From contig NZ_QMBQ01000002.1 in assembly GCF_003289965.1 (NCBI RefSeq), positions 1 through 64,000 of the forward strand: DNA of 64,000 nucleotides. The letters are read 5' to 3'. The notes beneath the pieces were generated by a model. That model did not search any database. It saw only the letters and a list, made by a program, of their open reading frames with translations, and was not told the origin of the DNA. Made by a program: the position numbers and the translations under genes. The stretch comes from Mesorhizobium atlanticum. Lineage in GTDB: Bacteria > Pseudomonadota > Alphaproteobacteria > Rhizobiales > Rhizobiaceae. Of the stretch, positions 17,167 to 26,744 are shown piece after piece. Every line of letters begins with the position of its first letter. The first letter of the stretch is position 1.

Positions 17167-17602
17167 TTTCCAGCCCCTTTTTAGGTGCTGTAGCCCTTGC
17201 GGGCTACGATATCCAATTTTCAGCTTGTGAGTTTATGAAGGCCGTATCGGCTGAAGCCGAATGGCTTTTCTTCATTTTTTCAATTCACTAGCTGGGATAT
17301 CGGGCGGCATTTTCAGGTCCATTTCGCGATCTGCGATCGCACAATAGCCGGACGGTGAGGGAAAGCCAAGTCGAGATTTCTCGTCATCCTCGGGCGGAGC
17401 AAGGAGCGAAGCGACGCGGCGCAGACCCGAGAATCCATCCAGTGACTTCGGAGCTTTGCGGGCGTGCAGAATGCAGCACCGCTGCATCCTTCGGTCGAGG
17501 TCACGGAATGGATCCCGCGGTCTCCGCGATGGAGCTTCGCTCCTGCTTCGGCCTGGGATGACGAGGCTTGGAGCGCTTTCGGCCAACCTCGAAGGCTTTT
17601 CC
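17167..17602. other. Intergenic stretch with a palindromic repeat element
   Basis: This 436-base gap has no convincing gene. It holds the 184-bp inverted-repeat element at 17381-17564. The remainder is the upstream region of the glutamine-synthetase-like gene. Confidence 0.6.
17381..17564. repeat. Palindromic dispersed-type intergenic element
   Basis: The outer ends TCGTCATCCTCGGGC and GCCTGGGATGACGA are imperfect inverted copies. A nested inverted pair follows (ATCCATCCAGTGAC / GTCACGGAATGGAT). The whole can fold into a long hairpin. Elements with GTCATCCTCGGGC ends are common between genes in rhizobial genomes; only one copy is in this window. Confidence 0.6.
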
Positions 17603-18301
17603 CTAATGCCGCATCTCCGGAAATTTCACCTGGCCGAGGATGTGCTTGGCGCCCTCGTCGATGTCGCGCACGATCGCCCGGCGCGCCCGCTCGCCGTCGC
17701 CGGCCTCGATCGCCGCGACGACCTCCTCATGGTAGTCGATGCCCAGAATGCCGGCGAGATCATCCTCGAAGCCGATATGCAGGTTCCGCAGGAAAGGCCC
17801 AACCTGCATCCACACCGTCTCGATGAGGAAGATCATCTGTTCGTTGCCGCAATGGCGGTAGATCGAGAATTTGAAGTCGTGGTTCTTGCGCAGATAGTTT
17901 TCGATCCCGCCATTGCGGGCGGCCTCAGTGAGCTCGGCGCAGTGGCGCCGGATCGCGCGCAGATTGTTGCCGTTGATGCGTTTTGTCGCGAGCTCGGTCG
18001 CGGTGCCCTCCAGGATGGTGCGAACCGCGGTCAATTGCGAGAAGCGATCGGCGGAGATCAAAGGCACCTCGACGCTGCCGTTCGGCATCGGGCTCAGCGC
18101 CCTCAGCGCCTGCAGCCGGGTGAAGGCGCTGCGCACCGGCATGTCGCTGGTGCCGAGCTCCTTGGCGAGCTTGCGCGAGGTCAGCTTCTGGCCCGGCTGC
18201 AACTGGCCCGACATGAGGGCCCGCACGAGCTCCAGATAGACTTTCTCATGCAGCGGAACGGTATCGACGGCGGTCAGTCCGATTCGCGATTTGTCGGCCA
18301 T
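17603..18301 (-). CDS. GntR-family regulator with FCD effector domain
   Basis: A 232-residue regulator. The winged helix lies at about residues 15-80 (KLTSRKLAKELGTSDMPVRSA is its core), followed by an all-helical FCD ligand domain with metal-binding His/Asp candidates (DFKFSIYRH near 145). It lies just downstream of the SDR gene on the same strand and could control the glutamine-synthetase-like gene or the neighbouring hexuronate pair. The inverted repeat at 19318-19333 is one possible target. Confidence 0.88.
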   Translation of the reverse strand: MADKSRIGLTAVDTVPLHEKVYLELVRALMSGQLQPGQKLTSRKLAKELGTSDMPVRSAFTRLQALRALSPMPNGSVEVPLISADRFSQLTAVRTILEGTATELATKRINGNNLRAIRRHCAELTEAARNGGIENYLRKNHDFKFSIYRHCGNEQMIFLIETVWMQVGPFLRNLHIGFEDDLAGILGIDYHEEVVAAIEAGDGERARRAIVRDIDEGAKHILGQVKFPEMRH

Positions 18302-18453
18302 TGGCTCTGCGTTACTTCGTCGTCCTGAAAGCTGCTCGTCGCTCTATCCGCCGCGGGGACAGGTTCCGATAGCATTGGGGGCGCACGATAGACGGTTAAC
18401 GCGCGCCGTCGCAAGGGAGCGTCCGTCCCCAACGGCGCCATTGGGACTGCGGC

Positions 18454-19236
18454 TTATCGAACCCCGATGCCCGCCAAAAGGCCGCCGTCTATCCTGTAGT
18501 CCGCCCCGGTGCAGAAGCTCGCTTTGGACGAGCACAGGAACGCGATCAGTTCCGCCACTTCCTCCGGCTCGCCGATGCGGCCGAGCGGATGCGCTTCGCC
18601 AAAGCGTTTGAAGGCCGCTTCGACATCCGCATTGGGATCGTCGGCGCGGGCGGCGCGTTCGAGGATCGGGGTTCGGACGGATCCCGGGCTAACGGAGTTC
18701 ACGCGGATGCCTTTTCGGGCGTAGTCGAGCGCCAGCGAGCGTGTCAGCGTGTGGATCGCGCCCTTGGTGGTGGCGTAGGCGGCGACATTCTCCTGGCAGG
18801 CGGTGCCTTGCACCGAGGCAACGTTGACGATGGCGCCGCCGCCGCGCTTGATCATTTCGGGTATGCCGAAACGGGCGGTGAGGTAGATCGACCCGATATT
18901 GACGGACATTGCCCGGTTCCAGGTCTCGAAATCCGTCGTCGTGGCCGTGCCGTAAGGATGCACGGCTGCCGAGTTGACGATGACGTCCAGCCCGCCGAAT
19001 TTCGCGACGCCCGCCGCGATTGCCTTCTCCACCTGGTCGGGAACGGCAACGTCCGTGGCGAGGACGAGCGCGGCCGCACCCGCGCGAGTGAGCTCGGCCT
19101 GCAGCATCGCGTTGGCGGCCTGGTCGATGCCCAGCGCGATGATCGCGGCGCCGCCCTCGGCAAGGCGTCGCGCGGTTGCCTCGGCGATGCCGGTCGTTCC
19201 CGTCACCAGGGCGACCTTGCCGTCGAAATCGTTCAT
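18454..19236 (-). CDS. Short-chain dehydrogenase, probable hexuronate-pathway oxidoreductase
   Basis: A 260-residue SDR with TGTTGIAEATAR for cofactor binding near 10-22 (a TGxxxGI variant), NSAAVHP in place of NNAG, and YATTK for the catalytic Tyr/Lys. The ATG at 19236 follows CAGGAG; the frame continues upstream without a ribosome site. It is divergent from mannonate dehydratase (uxuA), so a role such as D-mannonate (fructuronate) oxidoreductase is likely. The exact substrate is inferred from context. Confidence 0.88.
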   Translation of the reverse strand: MNDFDGKVALVTGTTGIAEATARRLAEGGAAIIALGIDQAANAMLQAELTRAGAAALVLATDVAVPDQVEKAIAAGVAKFGGLDVIVNSAAVHPYGTATTTDFETWNRAMSVNIGSIYLTARFGIPEMIKRGGGAIVNVASVQGTACQENVAAYATTKGAIHTLTRSLALDYARKGIRVNSVSPGSVRTPILERAARADDPNADVEAAFKRFGEAHPLGRIGEPEEVAELIAFLCSSKASFCTGADYRIDGGLLAGIGVR

Positions 19237-19317
19237 GGACAAAACTCCTGCAATGATGGACGAAAGCGCCAGTCTGTGGTTCGTCGCAAGGCGACGAAAT
19301 CCACTGATTTGACGGCC

Positions 19318-19333
19318 ATTGTCATCCGACAAT
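19318..19333. promoter_or_regulatory. Inverted repeat in the SDR/uxuA divergent promoter
   Basis: ATTGTC-ATCC-GACAAT is a perfect 6-bp dyad with a 4-bp spacer, lying between two divergent catabolic genes. It resembles sites bound by FadR-type GntR regulators, one of which (17603-18301) is adjacent. The regulator assignment is inferred. Confidence 0.5.
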
Positions 19334-19441
19334 ATGGTCGACCGCAATCACCCTGAAGCGCTCGCGCTTTACGTCTTTGTTTTGATGCATGGCGGCCATC
19401 AGAACCGACATGCATGAAAACGCATGCTTTGAGAGGAAGTC

Positions 19442-20626
19442 ATGGAACAATGCTGGCGTTGGTACGGCCCGAACGATCCGGTCACGCTCGATCATATCAA
19501 GCAGGCCGGGGCGACCGGTATCGTGACGGCGCTGCACAACATCTATGACGGCAGCGCTTGGCCGCTCGACGCCATCCTCGAGCGCAAGCGCATCATCGAG
19601 GCGGCGGGCCTGACATGGTCGGTGGTGGAGAGCATTCCCGTCCACAACTCGATCAAGACCGGCACGCCGGAACGAGAGCGTTACGCCGGCTGGTACAGGG
19701 ACACGATCCGGGCGTTGGCCAAGGCCGGCATCTCGACGATCTGCTACAATTTCATGCCGGTCGTCGACTGGACCCGTACCGATCTGATGTACCGGCTGCC
19801 GACCACCGGCTATGCGCTACGCTTCGATGCGCTCGACTTCGCCGCCTACGACGTCTTCGTGCTGAAGCGGCCGAACGCTGAGGCGAGCTACAGCCCGGCG
19901 CGCCTCAAAGAAGCAGAAGCGCGGCTGACGACGCTGAGCAGCGAGGACATCGACAGAATAGAGCGCAACCTGATCGCCGGCCTGCCGGCCACCGAGCGCA
20001 CCTACAATCGCGAGACGATGCGCCAGGCGCTTGCCGACTATGCCGCGATCGGGCCGGCCGAACTGCGCGCCAACCTCGCCTGGTTCCTGAAGGAGATCAT
20101 CCCGGCCGCCGAGGAAGTCGGCGCACGCATGTGCATCCATCCCGACGATCCGCCTTTCTCGCTTTACGGCCTGCCGCGCGTGGTTTCCACGGCGGACGAC
20201 GCGCGCTTCATCGTGGGAGCGGTCGACAGCCCGTCGAACGGGCTGACCTTCTGCACCGGCTCCTACGGCGTGCGCGGCGACAACGACCTCGTCGCGATGA
20301 TCGAGGAGTTCGGACCGAAGATCCATTTCGCGCATCTGCGCAACGTGACGCGCGAGGCGGATGGCTCGTTCTACGAGGCCGAGCATCTGGAGGGCTCGAC
20401 CGACATGGCCGCGGCCATCCTGGCGCTGATGAAGGAAGAGGCGCGGCGGCGCAAGGAAGGGCGGTCCGACTGGCGCATCCCGATGCGGCCCGACCATGGC
20501 CATCTGCTCGCCGACGATATCGGCAAGACGAAGATCAATCCCGGTTATTCGCTGATCGGCAGGCTGAAAGGCCTTGCCGAGCTGCGCGGCATCATGCGCG
20601 CCGTGGAGCGGTTCGAGCTGGCCTGA
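19442..20626 (+). CDS. uxuA: Mannonate dehydratase
   Basis: A 394-residue UxuA, which dehydrates D-mannonate to 2-keto-3-deoxygluconate using Fe(II) or Mn(II). Recognisable segments are the start [13 protein letters not shown], the central [16 protein letters not shown] with metal ligands near 230, FAHLRN near 300, and RPDHGH near 350. It is full length. It is preceded by a GAGAGGAAG ribosome site and is divergent from an SDR that may supply mannonate. The 2-keto-3-deoxygluconate kinase and aldolase are not in this window. Confidence 0.96.
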   Translation: MEQCWRWYGPNDPVTLDHIKQAGATGIVTALHNIYDGSAWPLDAILERKRIIEAAGLTWSVVESIPVHNSIKTGTPERERYAGWYRDTIRALAKAGISTICYNFMPVVDWTRTDLMYRLPTTGYALRFDALDFAAYDVFVLKRPNAEASYSPARLKEAEARLTTLSSEDIDRIERNLIAGLPATERTYNRETMRQALADYAAIGPAELRANLAWFLKEIIPAAEEVGARMCIHPDDPPFSLYGLPRVVSTADDARFIVGAVDSPSNGLTFCTGSYGVRGDNDLVAMIEEFGPKIHFAHLRNVTREADGSFYEAEHLEGSTDMAAAILALMKEEARRRKEGRSDWRIPMRPDHGHLLADDIGKTKINPGYSLIGRLKGLAELRGIMRAVERFELA

Positions 20627-20695
20627 GAGGCGGACGCCGAAGCGTTTGGCATGGCGGCCTGACCCGACGAGGTAGCCGCTGAACCGGGCCGCCGC

Positions 20696-22528
20696 TCAGT
20701 TGGAGGGAACGCCCTCCAATCGGCGTCGAATCCCGTTCGTCCTGGCAATGTAGCTGCGCCAGCCGCCATAGGCAGAGATGTCCGTCGCCGCCGCCAGGCC
20801 GGCGGTCTCGGCCAGGAAACCCTTTGCCGACGTGCCGTCGTCGAGTTCGATGGTGCCGATGCCGAGCGGCGGCGGGATGGCCGCGACGAAACGGCCGAAG
20901 GCGTCGGCGCCAAGGCGCCAGACCTCGATCTCGATGGCGGTGCCGCCGTGGCCGACCCGGACAAGCCCGGGCTTGGGCGGGGTCTGGCCGGCGAGCTCAT
21001 AGAGCTTGTAGGAAGCGGCCGTCCGAGCAGACCTGCAGAAACGGGCGCCGGCCTCTTTCAATTGGCCGTTGAGCGGCATTCCCGAAAGATGCGCGCCGAC
21101 TACCACCAGCTCGATCATGCCATCCTCGGCCGATGCGTCGACGGCCTGCGCGCCCGATGGCCGCCATCCGGTCGCACCGAGAGTGAGGCCGCTCGCGGCA
21201 TGGAGATCGCGCGCCACCGCGGCGACGAGGCCGTCGCGTCCTGCGGCGGCAAGCAGGGTAACGCTCATCGGCAGGCCGTCGTCGCGCGTGCCGGCCGGCA
21301 CGGCGATGCCGCACATGTCGAGCAAGTTGACGAAATTGGTGTAGGTGCCCAGCCGACTGTTGGTGACGATCGGATCGGCAAGCACGGCATCGACGCTGTA
21401 GTGCGTCGGCGCCGTCGGCACGCAGAAGAGGTCGACGGAGGCGATGACCGGGGCAAGCCGCGCCTTGTAGGCCTGCAAGGCGTAGAACCCGCGGAAGGCG
21501 TCGGCGGCCGACAGGTTCCTGGCGCCGCCGATGATCCTGCGCGTCACCGGATGAAGAGCTGCTTCGTTCGCCTCGAAGAAATCGCGGATCGCCGCATAGC
21601 GCTCCGCCACCCAGGCGCCTTCGTAGAGAAGGTCGGCGGTGGCATAGAAGTCGCCGAACGGGATTTCGATAAGCCTGGCGCCGAGCGTTTCCAGGGCGGC
21701 GAGCGAGGACTCGAAGCTGGCCTGCATCGACGCGTCGCCGAAGAACTTCAGATCGGCCTTTGCCGGGATGCCGATGGTGAGCACCGGCGGACGCGCGGCG
21801 AGCGGCTGGACAGCGACGACGCGCGAATAGGGATCGACGGCATCGTGCGCCACGGCGAGCGAGAACACGGCATAGGCGTCGTCGATCGTCAGTGCGAACA
21901 CCGAGACGCAGTCGAGTGTCCGGCAGGCCGGTACGACGCCGGTCGTGGACAGCGCGCCGACCGTCGGCTTCAGCCCGACGATGTTGTTGAGGCCGGCCGG
22001 GATACGCCCAGAGCCGGCGGTGTCGGTGCCGAGCGCGAAGGAGACGATGCCGCGCGCCGTCGCCACAGCCGAGCCCGATGAAGAGCCGCCCGGCACCAGT
22101 TCGGGATCGATCGCATTCCTTGGGATCGGCCAGGGCGTGCGCACGCCGACAAGACCGGTGGCGAACTGGTCGAGATTGGTCTTGCCGACGACAAAAGCGC
22201 CCGCGGCCTTGAGCTTCGCCACAACCGTCGCGTCTTTGTCCGGCGTGTAGGCATATTCGGCGCAGGCCGCCGTGGTTGGCATGCCGGCGACGTCGAGATT
22301 GTCCTTGACGGCGAAAGGGATGCCCCAGAGCGGCTTCGCCACGGGGTCAAACGAGCCGAGCGCTTCGGCGTCGGCCAGCATCTCGGCTCTGGTCGCGAGA
22401 TGGATGAAGATGCCTGGGTCGGCCGCCGCCGCGATGCGGGCCAGCACCGTGTCGATCACCTCGGCGATGCTAAGCCCGCTTTGGTAGGCCTCGTGCAGGC
22501 TGGCGATGTCGAAGCGGATGTCGCTCAT
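20696..22528 (-). CDS. atzF: Allophanate hydrolase
   Basis: A 610-residue amidase-signature enzyme with an extra C-terminal domain, as in AtzF-type allophanate hydrolases. It splits allophanate to ammonia and CO2. The Ser-cisSer-Lys triad is visible: Lys75 (AVKDN), the serines of PGGSSSG (149-151), and Ser173 (TDTAGSGR). The C-terminal domain begins near residue 475 (ELVVVGAHLSGMPLN) and is complete. The ATG at 22528 overlaps the cupin stop (ATGA). It is the last step of the biuret operon. Confidence 0.94.
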   Translation of the reverse strand: MSDIRFDIASLHEAYQSGLSIAEVIDTVLARIAAAADPGIFIHLATRAEMLADAEALGSFDPVAKPLWGIPFAVKDNLDVAGMPTTAACAEYAYTPDKDATVVAKLKAAGAFVVGKTNLDQFATGLVGVRTPWPIPRNAIDPELVPGGSSSGSAVATARGIVSFALGTDTAGSGRIPAGLNNIVGLKPTVGALSTTGVVPACRTLDCVSVFALTIDDAYAVFSLAVAHDAVDPYSRVVAVQPLAARPPVLTIGIPAKADLKFFGDASMQASFESSLAALETLGARLIEIPFGDFYATADLLYEGAWVAERYAAIRDFFEANEAALHPVTRRIIGGARNLSAADAFRGFYALQAYKARLAPVIASVDLFCVPTAPTHYSVDAVLADPIVTNSRLGTYTNFVNLLDMCGIAVPAGTRDDGLPMSVTLLAAAGRDGLVAAVARDLHAASGLTLGATGWRPSGAQAVDASAEDGMIELVVVGAHLSGMPLNGQLKEAGARFCRSARTAASYKLYELAGQTPPKPGLVRVGHGGTAIEIEVWRLGADAFGRFVAAIPPPLGIGTIELDDGTSAKGFLAETAGLAAATDISAYGGWRSYIARTNGIRRRLEGVPSN

Positions 22529-22875
22529 TTCGTCTCCCCCAGAATGATCACCGGCAGGTCCCACTGGATCAGCACCACGCAGCCTCCGTCGGTCCACACC
22601 GAATGCTCGGTGCCGACCGGATTGAGGATGACGCTGCCCGCCGGATAGTCGCCGTTCTCGTCGCTCTGTGTGCCTTCCAGCACGACGATGGTTTCCAGCC
22701 CGGCATGGCGGTGGCGCGGCACGCCGGCGCCCGGCTGGTATTTGAGGATCGCGACCGACGGTTCGACCGGCCCGCCCTTGAGCAGCCAGTGCGCGGTGAC
22801 CCCGTCGCGGAAGGGCTCGAACGCCAGATCGCGCCAGCCGCCGCCGACGAGGCCGGCAAAGGCAAGATTAGGCAT
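22525..22875 (-). CDS. Small cupin-domain protein
   Basis: A 116-residue single cupin barrel. The motif 1 ligands appear as [16 protein letters not shown] and motif 2 lies around [15 protein letters not shown]. It resembles ChrR-type cupins, which bind a metal. The ATG at 22875 overlaps the upstream stop (ATGCCTAA) and its own stop overlaps atzF, so it is translationally coupled. Its role in biuret metabolism is unknown. It could be a metal-dependent accessory enzyme or a sensor. Confidence 0.85.
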   Translation of the reverse strand: MPNLAFAGLVGGGWRDLAFEPFRDGVTAHWLLKGGPVEPSVAILKYQPGAGVPRHRHAGLETIVVLEGTQSDENGDYPAGSVILNPVGTEHSVWTDGGCVVLIQWDLPVIILGETK

Positions 22876-23536
22876 TCGCAATTCCCTCGAGCACCTGATC
22901 GGTGGTCGCCGTCCAGCCGACGATCGCGCCCTGCGCCCTGATCATGGCGAGCGCGGCCGCCTTGAATTCGGGAAAGTAGCTTTCCGTTGCATCCTCGGCG
23001 ACCAGGCATTCGTAGCCGCGGTCGTTGGCCTCGCGCATCGTCGTCTGCACGCAGACCTCGGTCGTCACGCCGGCAAAGACTAGTTGCCGGGCGCCGAGCC
23101 GTTTCAGGTCGTCGCCGAGGCCGGTGGCGTAGAAGGCGCCCTTGCCGGGCTTCTCGATGACGATCTCGCCGGGCAAGGGAGCCAGCTCCTCGAGGATCGC
23201 GGTGCCAGGCTCGCCGGCGATCAGGACGCGGCCCATCGGGCCGACATCGCCGATGCGGATCGACGGGTTGCCGCGGTCGCGCTTGGCGGGTGGCAGGTCC
23301 GAAAGATCCGGCCTGTGGCACTCCATGGTATGGATCACCGGCAGGCCGGCGGCGCGAAAACCCTCGATCAGCCGCTTCACAGTCGGCACGATCGCCGTGA
23401 CCCGACTGACATCGTTGCCAAGGCTGGCACCGAAGCCGCCCGGCTCGGCGAAGTCGCGCTGCATGTCGATGACGATGAGCGCCGTCGTCTCGGGTCTGAA
23501 GGCAAAGGCAAAGGGCTGCGCTGCGATTTCCGCCAT
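22868..23536 (-). CDS. Isochorismatase-like cysteine amidohydrolase, possible triuret hydrolase
   Basis: A 222-residue cysteine hydrolase of the isochorismatase-like fold. The catalytic triad positions are Asp24 (VIDMQRD), Lys129 (EKPGKG) and Cys162 (TTEVCVQTT). It is paralogous to the biuret hydrolase encoded two genes upstream but clearly diverged. Known rhizobial and Herbaspirillum clusters pair biuret hydrolase with a related triuret hydrolase, so that is the best guess. Ureidoacrylate- or carbamate-type amides are alternatives. It overlaps the ATPase stop (ATGA). Confidence 0.85.
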   Translation of the reverse strand: MAEIAAQPFAFAFRPETTALIVIDMQRDFAEPGGFGASLGNDVSRVTAIVPTVKRLIEGFRAAGLPVIHTMECHRPDLSDLPPAKRDRGNPSIRIGDVGPMGRVLIAGEPGTAILEELAPLPGEIVIEKPGKGAFYATGLGDDLKRLGARQLVFAGVTTEVCVQTTMREANDRGYECLVAEDATESYFPEFKAAALAMIRAQGAIVGWTATTDQVLEGIANA

Positions 23537-25065
23537 CAGTGGTGCCCCGCCATGTGCTCGCCGATCGTTTGCACGCTCGCCTGCGCGATCGGCGTCTCAT
23601 AGACCAGCGCGCCGTCGGACATGACGAGGATGCGGTCCGAAAGCTCCAGCAGCTCGTCGAGGTCTTCCGACATCAGGAGCACCGCGGCGCCCGCGTTGCG
23701 CGCCTTCATGATGCGGGCACGGATTTCGGCGACGGCGGAGAAATCGAGGCCGAAGCAGGGGTTGGAGACGATCAAAAGGTCGACCTCGCCGGTGAGCTCG
23801 CGGGCAAGCACCGCGCGCTGCACATTGCCGCCCGACAGTGAAGCGATCGGCGAAGACAGCGATGCCGTCTTGACCTTGAACTGCTCGACCAGGCGGGCGC
23901 TGAACGCCTTGATGGCGCCGGCGCTGATCCAACTCACCGGCTTGCCGCTACCGTCCACGTCGAAGGTGCGGAAGGCGATGTTCTCGGCCACCGTCATCCT
24001 TGGCGCGCAGGCGTTCTTCAGCGGCTCCTCCGGGATCAGGCGGACATTGAGCGCGCGTGCCTCGGCGCGCGTTGCCGCATAGGCGGCGCCGCGCACCATC
24101 ACCTCGCCGTTATTGCGCGGGCGCTGCCCGGCCAGCACTTCCAGGAACTCCTTCTGGCCGTTGCCGGAGATGCCGGCGATGCCGACGATCTCGCCGGAGC
24201 GCACGCCGAGATCGGCGATGTCGATCGACTTCAGCCCGGTGCGGTCCGGCGCCTTCAGCGCCTTCACCTTGAGCACGATCTCGGCGTCCGGCTTCGGCGC
24301 CGCGCGGCTGTCGAGCGCTGCGATCGGTTGGTCGCCGATCATCATCGCGGCCATGGCCTTGTGGGTGAGATCGGAGACCTTGCCGGTTCCGGTGAGCCTG
24401 CCCTTGCGCAGCACGGTGATGTCGTCGGCGAATGCCGTGACCTCATGGAACTTGTGCGAGATCATCAGCACCGTGAGGTCGCCGGCCTTGGTCATGCCGC
24501 GCACCAGGCCAAGCACTTCCTGCGCCTCGCCCGGGGTGAGCACGGATGTCGGCTCGTCCAGCACCAGGAAATTGCGACCGAGATAAAGCTGCTTGATGAT
24601 CTCCAGCTTCTGCTTCTCGCCGGCGGCGAGCTCGGCCACCTTGACGTCGAGCGGCAGCTTGAAGGGCATGCGTTCCATGAATTGGGCAAGTGCCGTGCGT
24701 TCCTTGCGCCAGTCGATGACGCCCGGCACTTTCTCGCGCGAGATGACCAGGTTCTCGGCGCCCGTCAGCGAAGGCACCAGCGTGAAATGCTGGTAGACCA
24801 TGCCGAGGCCGAGCGCCGAGGCGTCCCTGGGGCTGGCGATCGCGACCTGGCGCCCATCGACCAATATCTCGCCCGATGTCGGGTGATAGAAGCCCATCAT
24901 GCATTTGACCAGCGTCGACTTGCCGGCGCCGTTCTCGCCGAGCAAGGCATGGAAGGAGCCTGCCGGCACCCTGATCGAGACATCGTCCAGCGCGATGAAA
25001 GCGCCGAAACGCATGGTCATGCCGATGGTCTCGACGCCGATCGCTTTGTTATGCGTTTCGCTCAT
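23536..25065 (-). CDS. BMP-family ABC importer, double ATPase subunit
   Basis: A 509-residue protein with two ABC domains, as in nucleoside-type (YufO) importers. The first has Walker A GENGAGKS (43-50), signature-like [11 protein letters not shown] and Walker [12 protein letters not shown]. The second has a degenerate P-loop ([10 protein letters not shown]) but a clear LSGGNVQR. It serves the two permeases at 25818-27868 and the BMP-type binding protein at 27975. Its position between two amidohydrolase genes ties import to hydrolysis. Confidence 0.93.
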   Translation of the reverse strand: MSETHNKAIGVETIGMTMRFGAFIALDDVSIRVPAGSFHALLGENGAGKSTLVKCMMGFYHPTSGEILVDGRQVAIASPRDASALGLGMVYQHFTLVPSLTGAENLVISREKVPGVIDWRKERTALAQFMERMPFKLPLDVKVAELAAGEKQKLEIIKQLYLGRNFLVLDEPTSVLTPGEAQEVLGLVRGMTKAGDLTVLMISHKFHEVTAFADDITVLRKGRLTGTGKVSDLTHKAMAAMMIGDQPIAALDSRAAPKPDAEIVLKVKALKAPDRTGLKSIDIADLGVRSGEIVGIAGISGNGQKEFLEVLAGQRPRNNGEVMVRGAAYAATRAEARALNVRLIPEEPLKNACAPRMTVAENIAFRTFDVDGSGKPVSWISAGAIKAFSARLVEQFKVKTASLSSPIASLSGGNVQRAVLARELTGEVDLLIVSNPCFGLDFSAVAEIRARIMKARNAGAAVLLMSEDLDELLELSDRILVMSDGALVYETPIAQASVQTIGEHMAGHH

Positions 25066-25075
25066 CGCCGGCTCC

Positions 25076-25777
25076 TCACGGCAACTGGGCGACGAGCGCG
25101 GCGGAGTTCGACACCGCGCCGAAAACGCCGCCCTGCATCTTGATCATCTTGATCGCCGCCAAGTGGTTGCCGTAGTCGGTCGCCCCGCAGCAATCCTCCA
25201 GCATAACGCATTCGAAGCCGCGGTCGTTGGCCTCGCGCATGGTGGTGTGCACGCAGACATCGGTGGTGATGCCGGTGAGCACGATGTTTTCGATGCCGCG
25301 CTGGTTGAGGATCAGCTCCAGGTCGGTGGCGCAGAACGAACCCTTGCCCGGCTTGTCGATGATCGGCTCGCCCTCGGCCGGATAGAGATCGGGGATGATG
25401 TCCCAGCCCGGCTCGCCGCGCACCAGGATGCGCCCGCACGGGCCTGGATCGCCGATGCCGGCATTGATGCGGCGCGAGCGCCAGCGCTTGTTGGCCGGCA
25501 GGTCGGCGAGGTCGGGGCGATGGCCCTCGCGGGTGTGGATGATGGTGTAGCCCTTGGCCCGCATGGCCGACAGGACCGCCTTGATCGGCTCGATCGGCGC
25601 CCGGACCAGCGACAGGTCATAGCCCATATGGTCGACATAGCCGCCAGGCCCGCAGAAATCCGTCTGCATGTCGATGATGATCAGCGCCGTGTTGTCGGGC
25701 CTCAGATCGCCATTGTAGGGCCAGGGATAGGGATCGGCGTCGATGTAGCGCTGGGTGATCTCGGCTCTGGCGTTCAT
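25076..25777 (-). CDS. biuH: Biuret hydrolase
   Basis: A 233-residue isochorismatase-fold amidohydrolase that converts biuret to allophanate and ammonia. The triad falls at Asp36 (IIDMQTD), Lys142 (DKPGKG) and Cys175 (TTDVCVHTT). These numbers match those I recall for Rhizobium leguminosarum BiuH. The N-terminal [10 protein letters not shown] and the segment HMGYDLSLV also fit that enzyme. It lies 10 bp upstream of the ATPase gene. Allophanate hydrolase in the same operon consumes its product. The residue match is from memory and should be confirmed by alignment. Confidence 0.9.
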   Translation of the reverse strand: MNARAEITQRYIDADPYPWPYNGDLRPDNTALIIIDMQTDFCGPGGYVDHMGYDLSLVRAPIEPIKAVLSAMRAKGYTIIHTREGHRPDLADLPANKRWRSRRINAGIGDPGPCGRILVRGEPGWDIIPDLYPAEGEPIIDKPGKGSFCATDLELILNQRGIENIVLTGITTDVCVHTTMREANDRGFECVMLEDCCGATDYGNHLAAIKMIKMQGGVFGAVSNSAALVAQLP

Positions 25778-25817
25778 GGCAAAAACTCCGGTCTCGCGAG
25801 CGGTTCGTGGTGCGCGG

Positions 25818-26744
25818 TCATTTGGTGATCGACAGTTCGCCCGGCGCGCCGGCGAGCGTGCGGCTCGGCGACGAGGTGGCGATCATGATGATGAGGGTGA
25901 GGATGTAGGGCGCGGCGTAGAAGAGGTAGTAGCCTTGCGTGACGCCCACCGACTGCAGCGCCGGGCCGAGCGCGCCCGCGCCGCCGAACAGGAGTGCCGC
26001 GGCAAAGCAGCCGAGCGGGTTCCAGCGCGCGAAGATGACCAGCGCCACCGCCATCAGCCCCTGGCCCGACGAGATGCGCTCGGTCCAGCTGCCGGGATAA
26101 TAGAGCGACAGATAGGCGCCGCCGATGCCGGCCAGCGCGCCGCCGACGCCGGTGGCCAGCAGCCGCACTGTGTTCGGGTTGAGGCCCATGGCGCGCGCCG
26201 CATCGGCGCTGTCGCCGACCACGCGCACGATCAGGCCGACGCGCGTGTTGCGGAAGGCCCACCAGAGGAAGACGGCAAGTGCGGCACCGATCAGGAACAG
26301 CACGTTGACGTTGAGCGCTGCCTGCACCTGCGGGATATCGGACCAGGCGCCGAAGGGGATCGCAGGCAGGTCGGGCGCCGAAGGCTGGATGAAGGGCTTG
26401 CCGAAGAAGAAGGCGAGCCCGGTGCCGAACAGCATCAGAGCGATTCCGATGGCGATGTCGTTGACTTTCGGGAACTTGCAGATCCAGCCATGGAAGAGAC
26501 CGAAGCAGAGGCCCGCGACCGCCGCGGCCAGAAGGCCGAGCCATGGCGAGCCGGTCATCACAGCGACCGCGTAGGCGCTCATGGCGCCGAACACCAGCGT
26601 GCCTTCCAGGCCGAGATTGATGCGGCCGGAGCGCTCGGTGATGGCTTCGCCGAGCGAGACGAAGATGAAGGGCGTGGAGACGCGGATGGCGCCGCCGAGC
26701 ATGGCGAGCGGCACGCCCCATAGCCCGATGTCGGTCGTTTCCAT
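25818..26744 (-). CDS. BMP-family ABC importer permease 2 (YufQ-like)
   Basis: A 308-residue inner-membrane permease of the BPD_transp_2 family with about eight hydrophobic segments. Landmarks are [17 protein letters not shown] near 25-40, NLGLEG, and [14 protein letters not shown] near 205. The ATG at 26744 overlaps the preceding permease stop (ATGA); a longer open frame upstream is a shadow of that gene. It forms the membrane pore with its partner for uptake of biuret or a related urea derivative. Confidence 0.92.
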   Translation of the reverse strand: METTDIGLWGVPLAMLGGAIRVSTPFIFVSLGEAITERSGRINLGLEGTLVFGAMSAYAVAVMTGSPWLGLLAAAVAGLCFGLFHGWICKFPKVNDIAIGIALMLFGTGLAFFFGKPFIQPSAPDLPAIPFGAWSDIPQVQAALNVNVLFLIGAALAVFLWWAFRNTRVGLIVRVVGDSADAARAMGLNPNTVRLLATGVGGALAGIGGAYLSLYYPGSWTERISSGQGLMAVALVIFARWNPLGCFAAALLFGGAGALGPALQSVGVTQGYYLFYAAPYILTLIIMIATSSPSRTLAGAPGELSITK

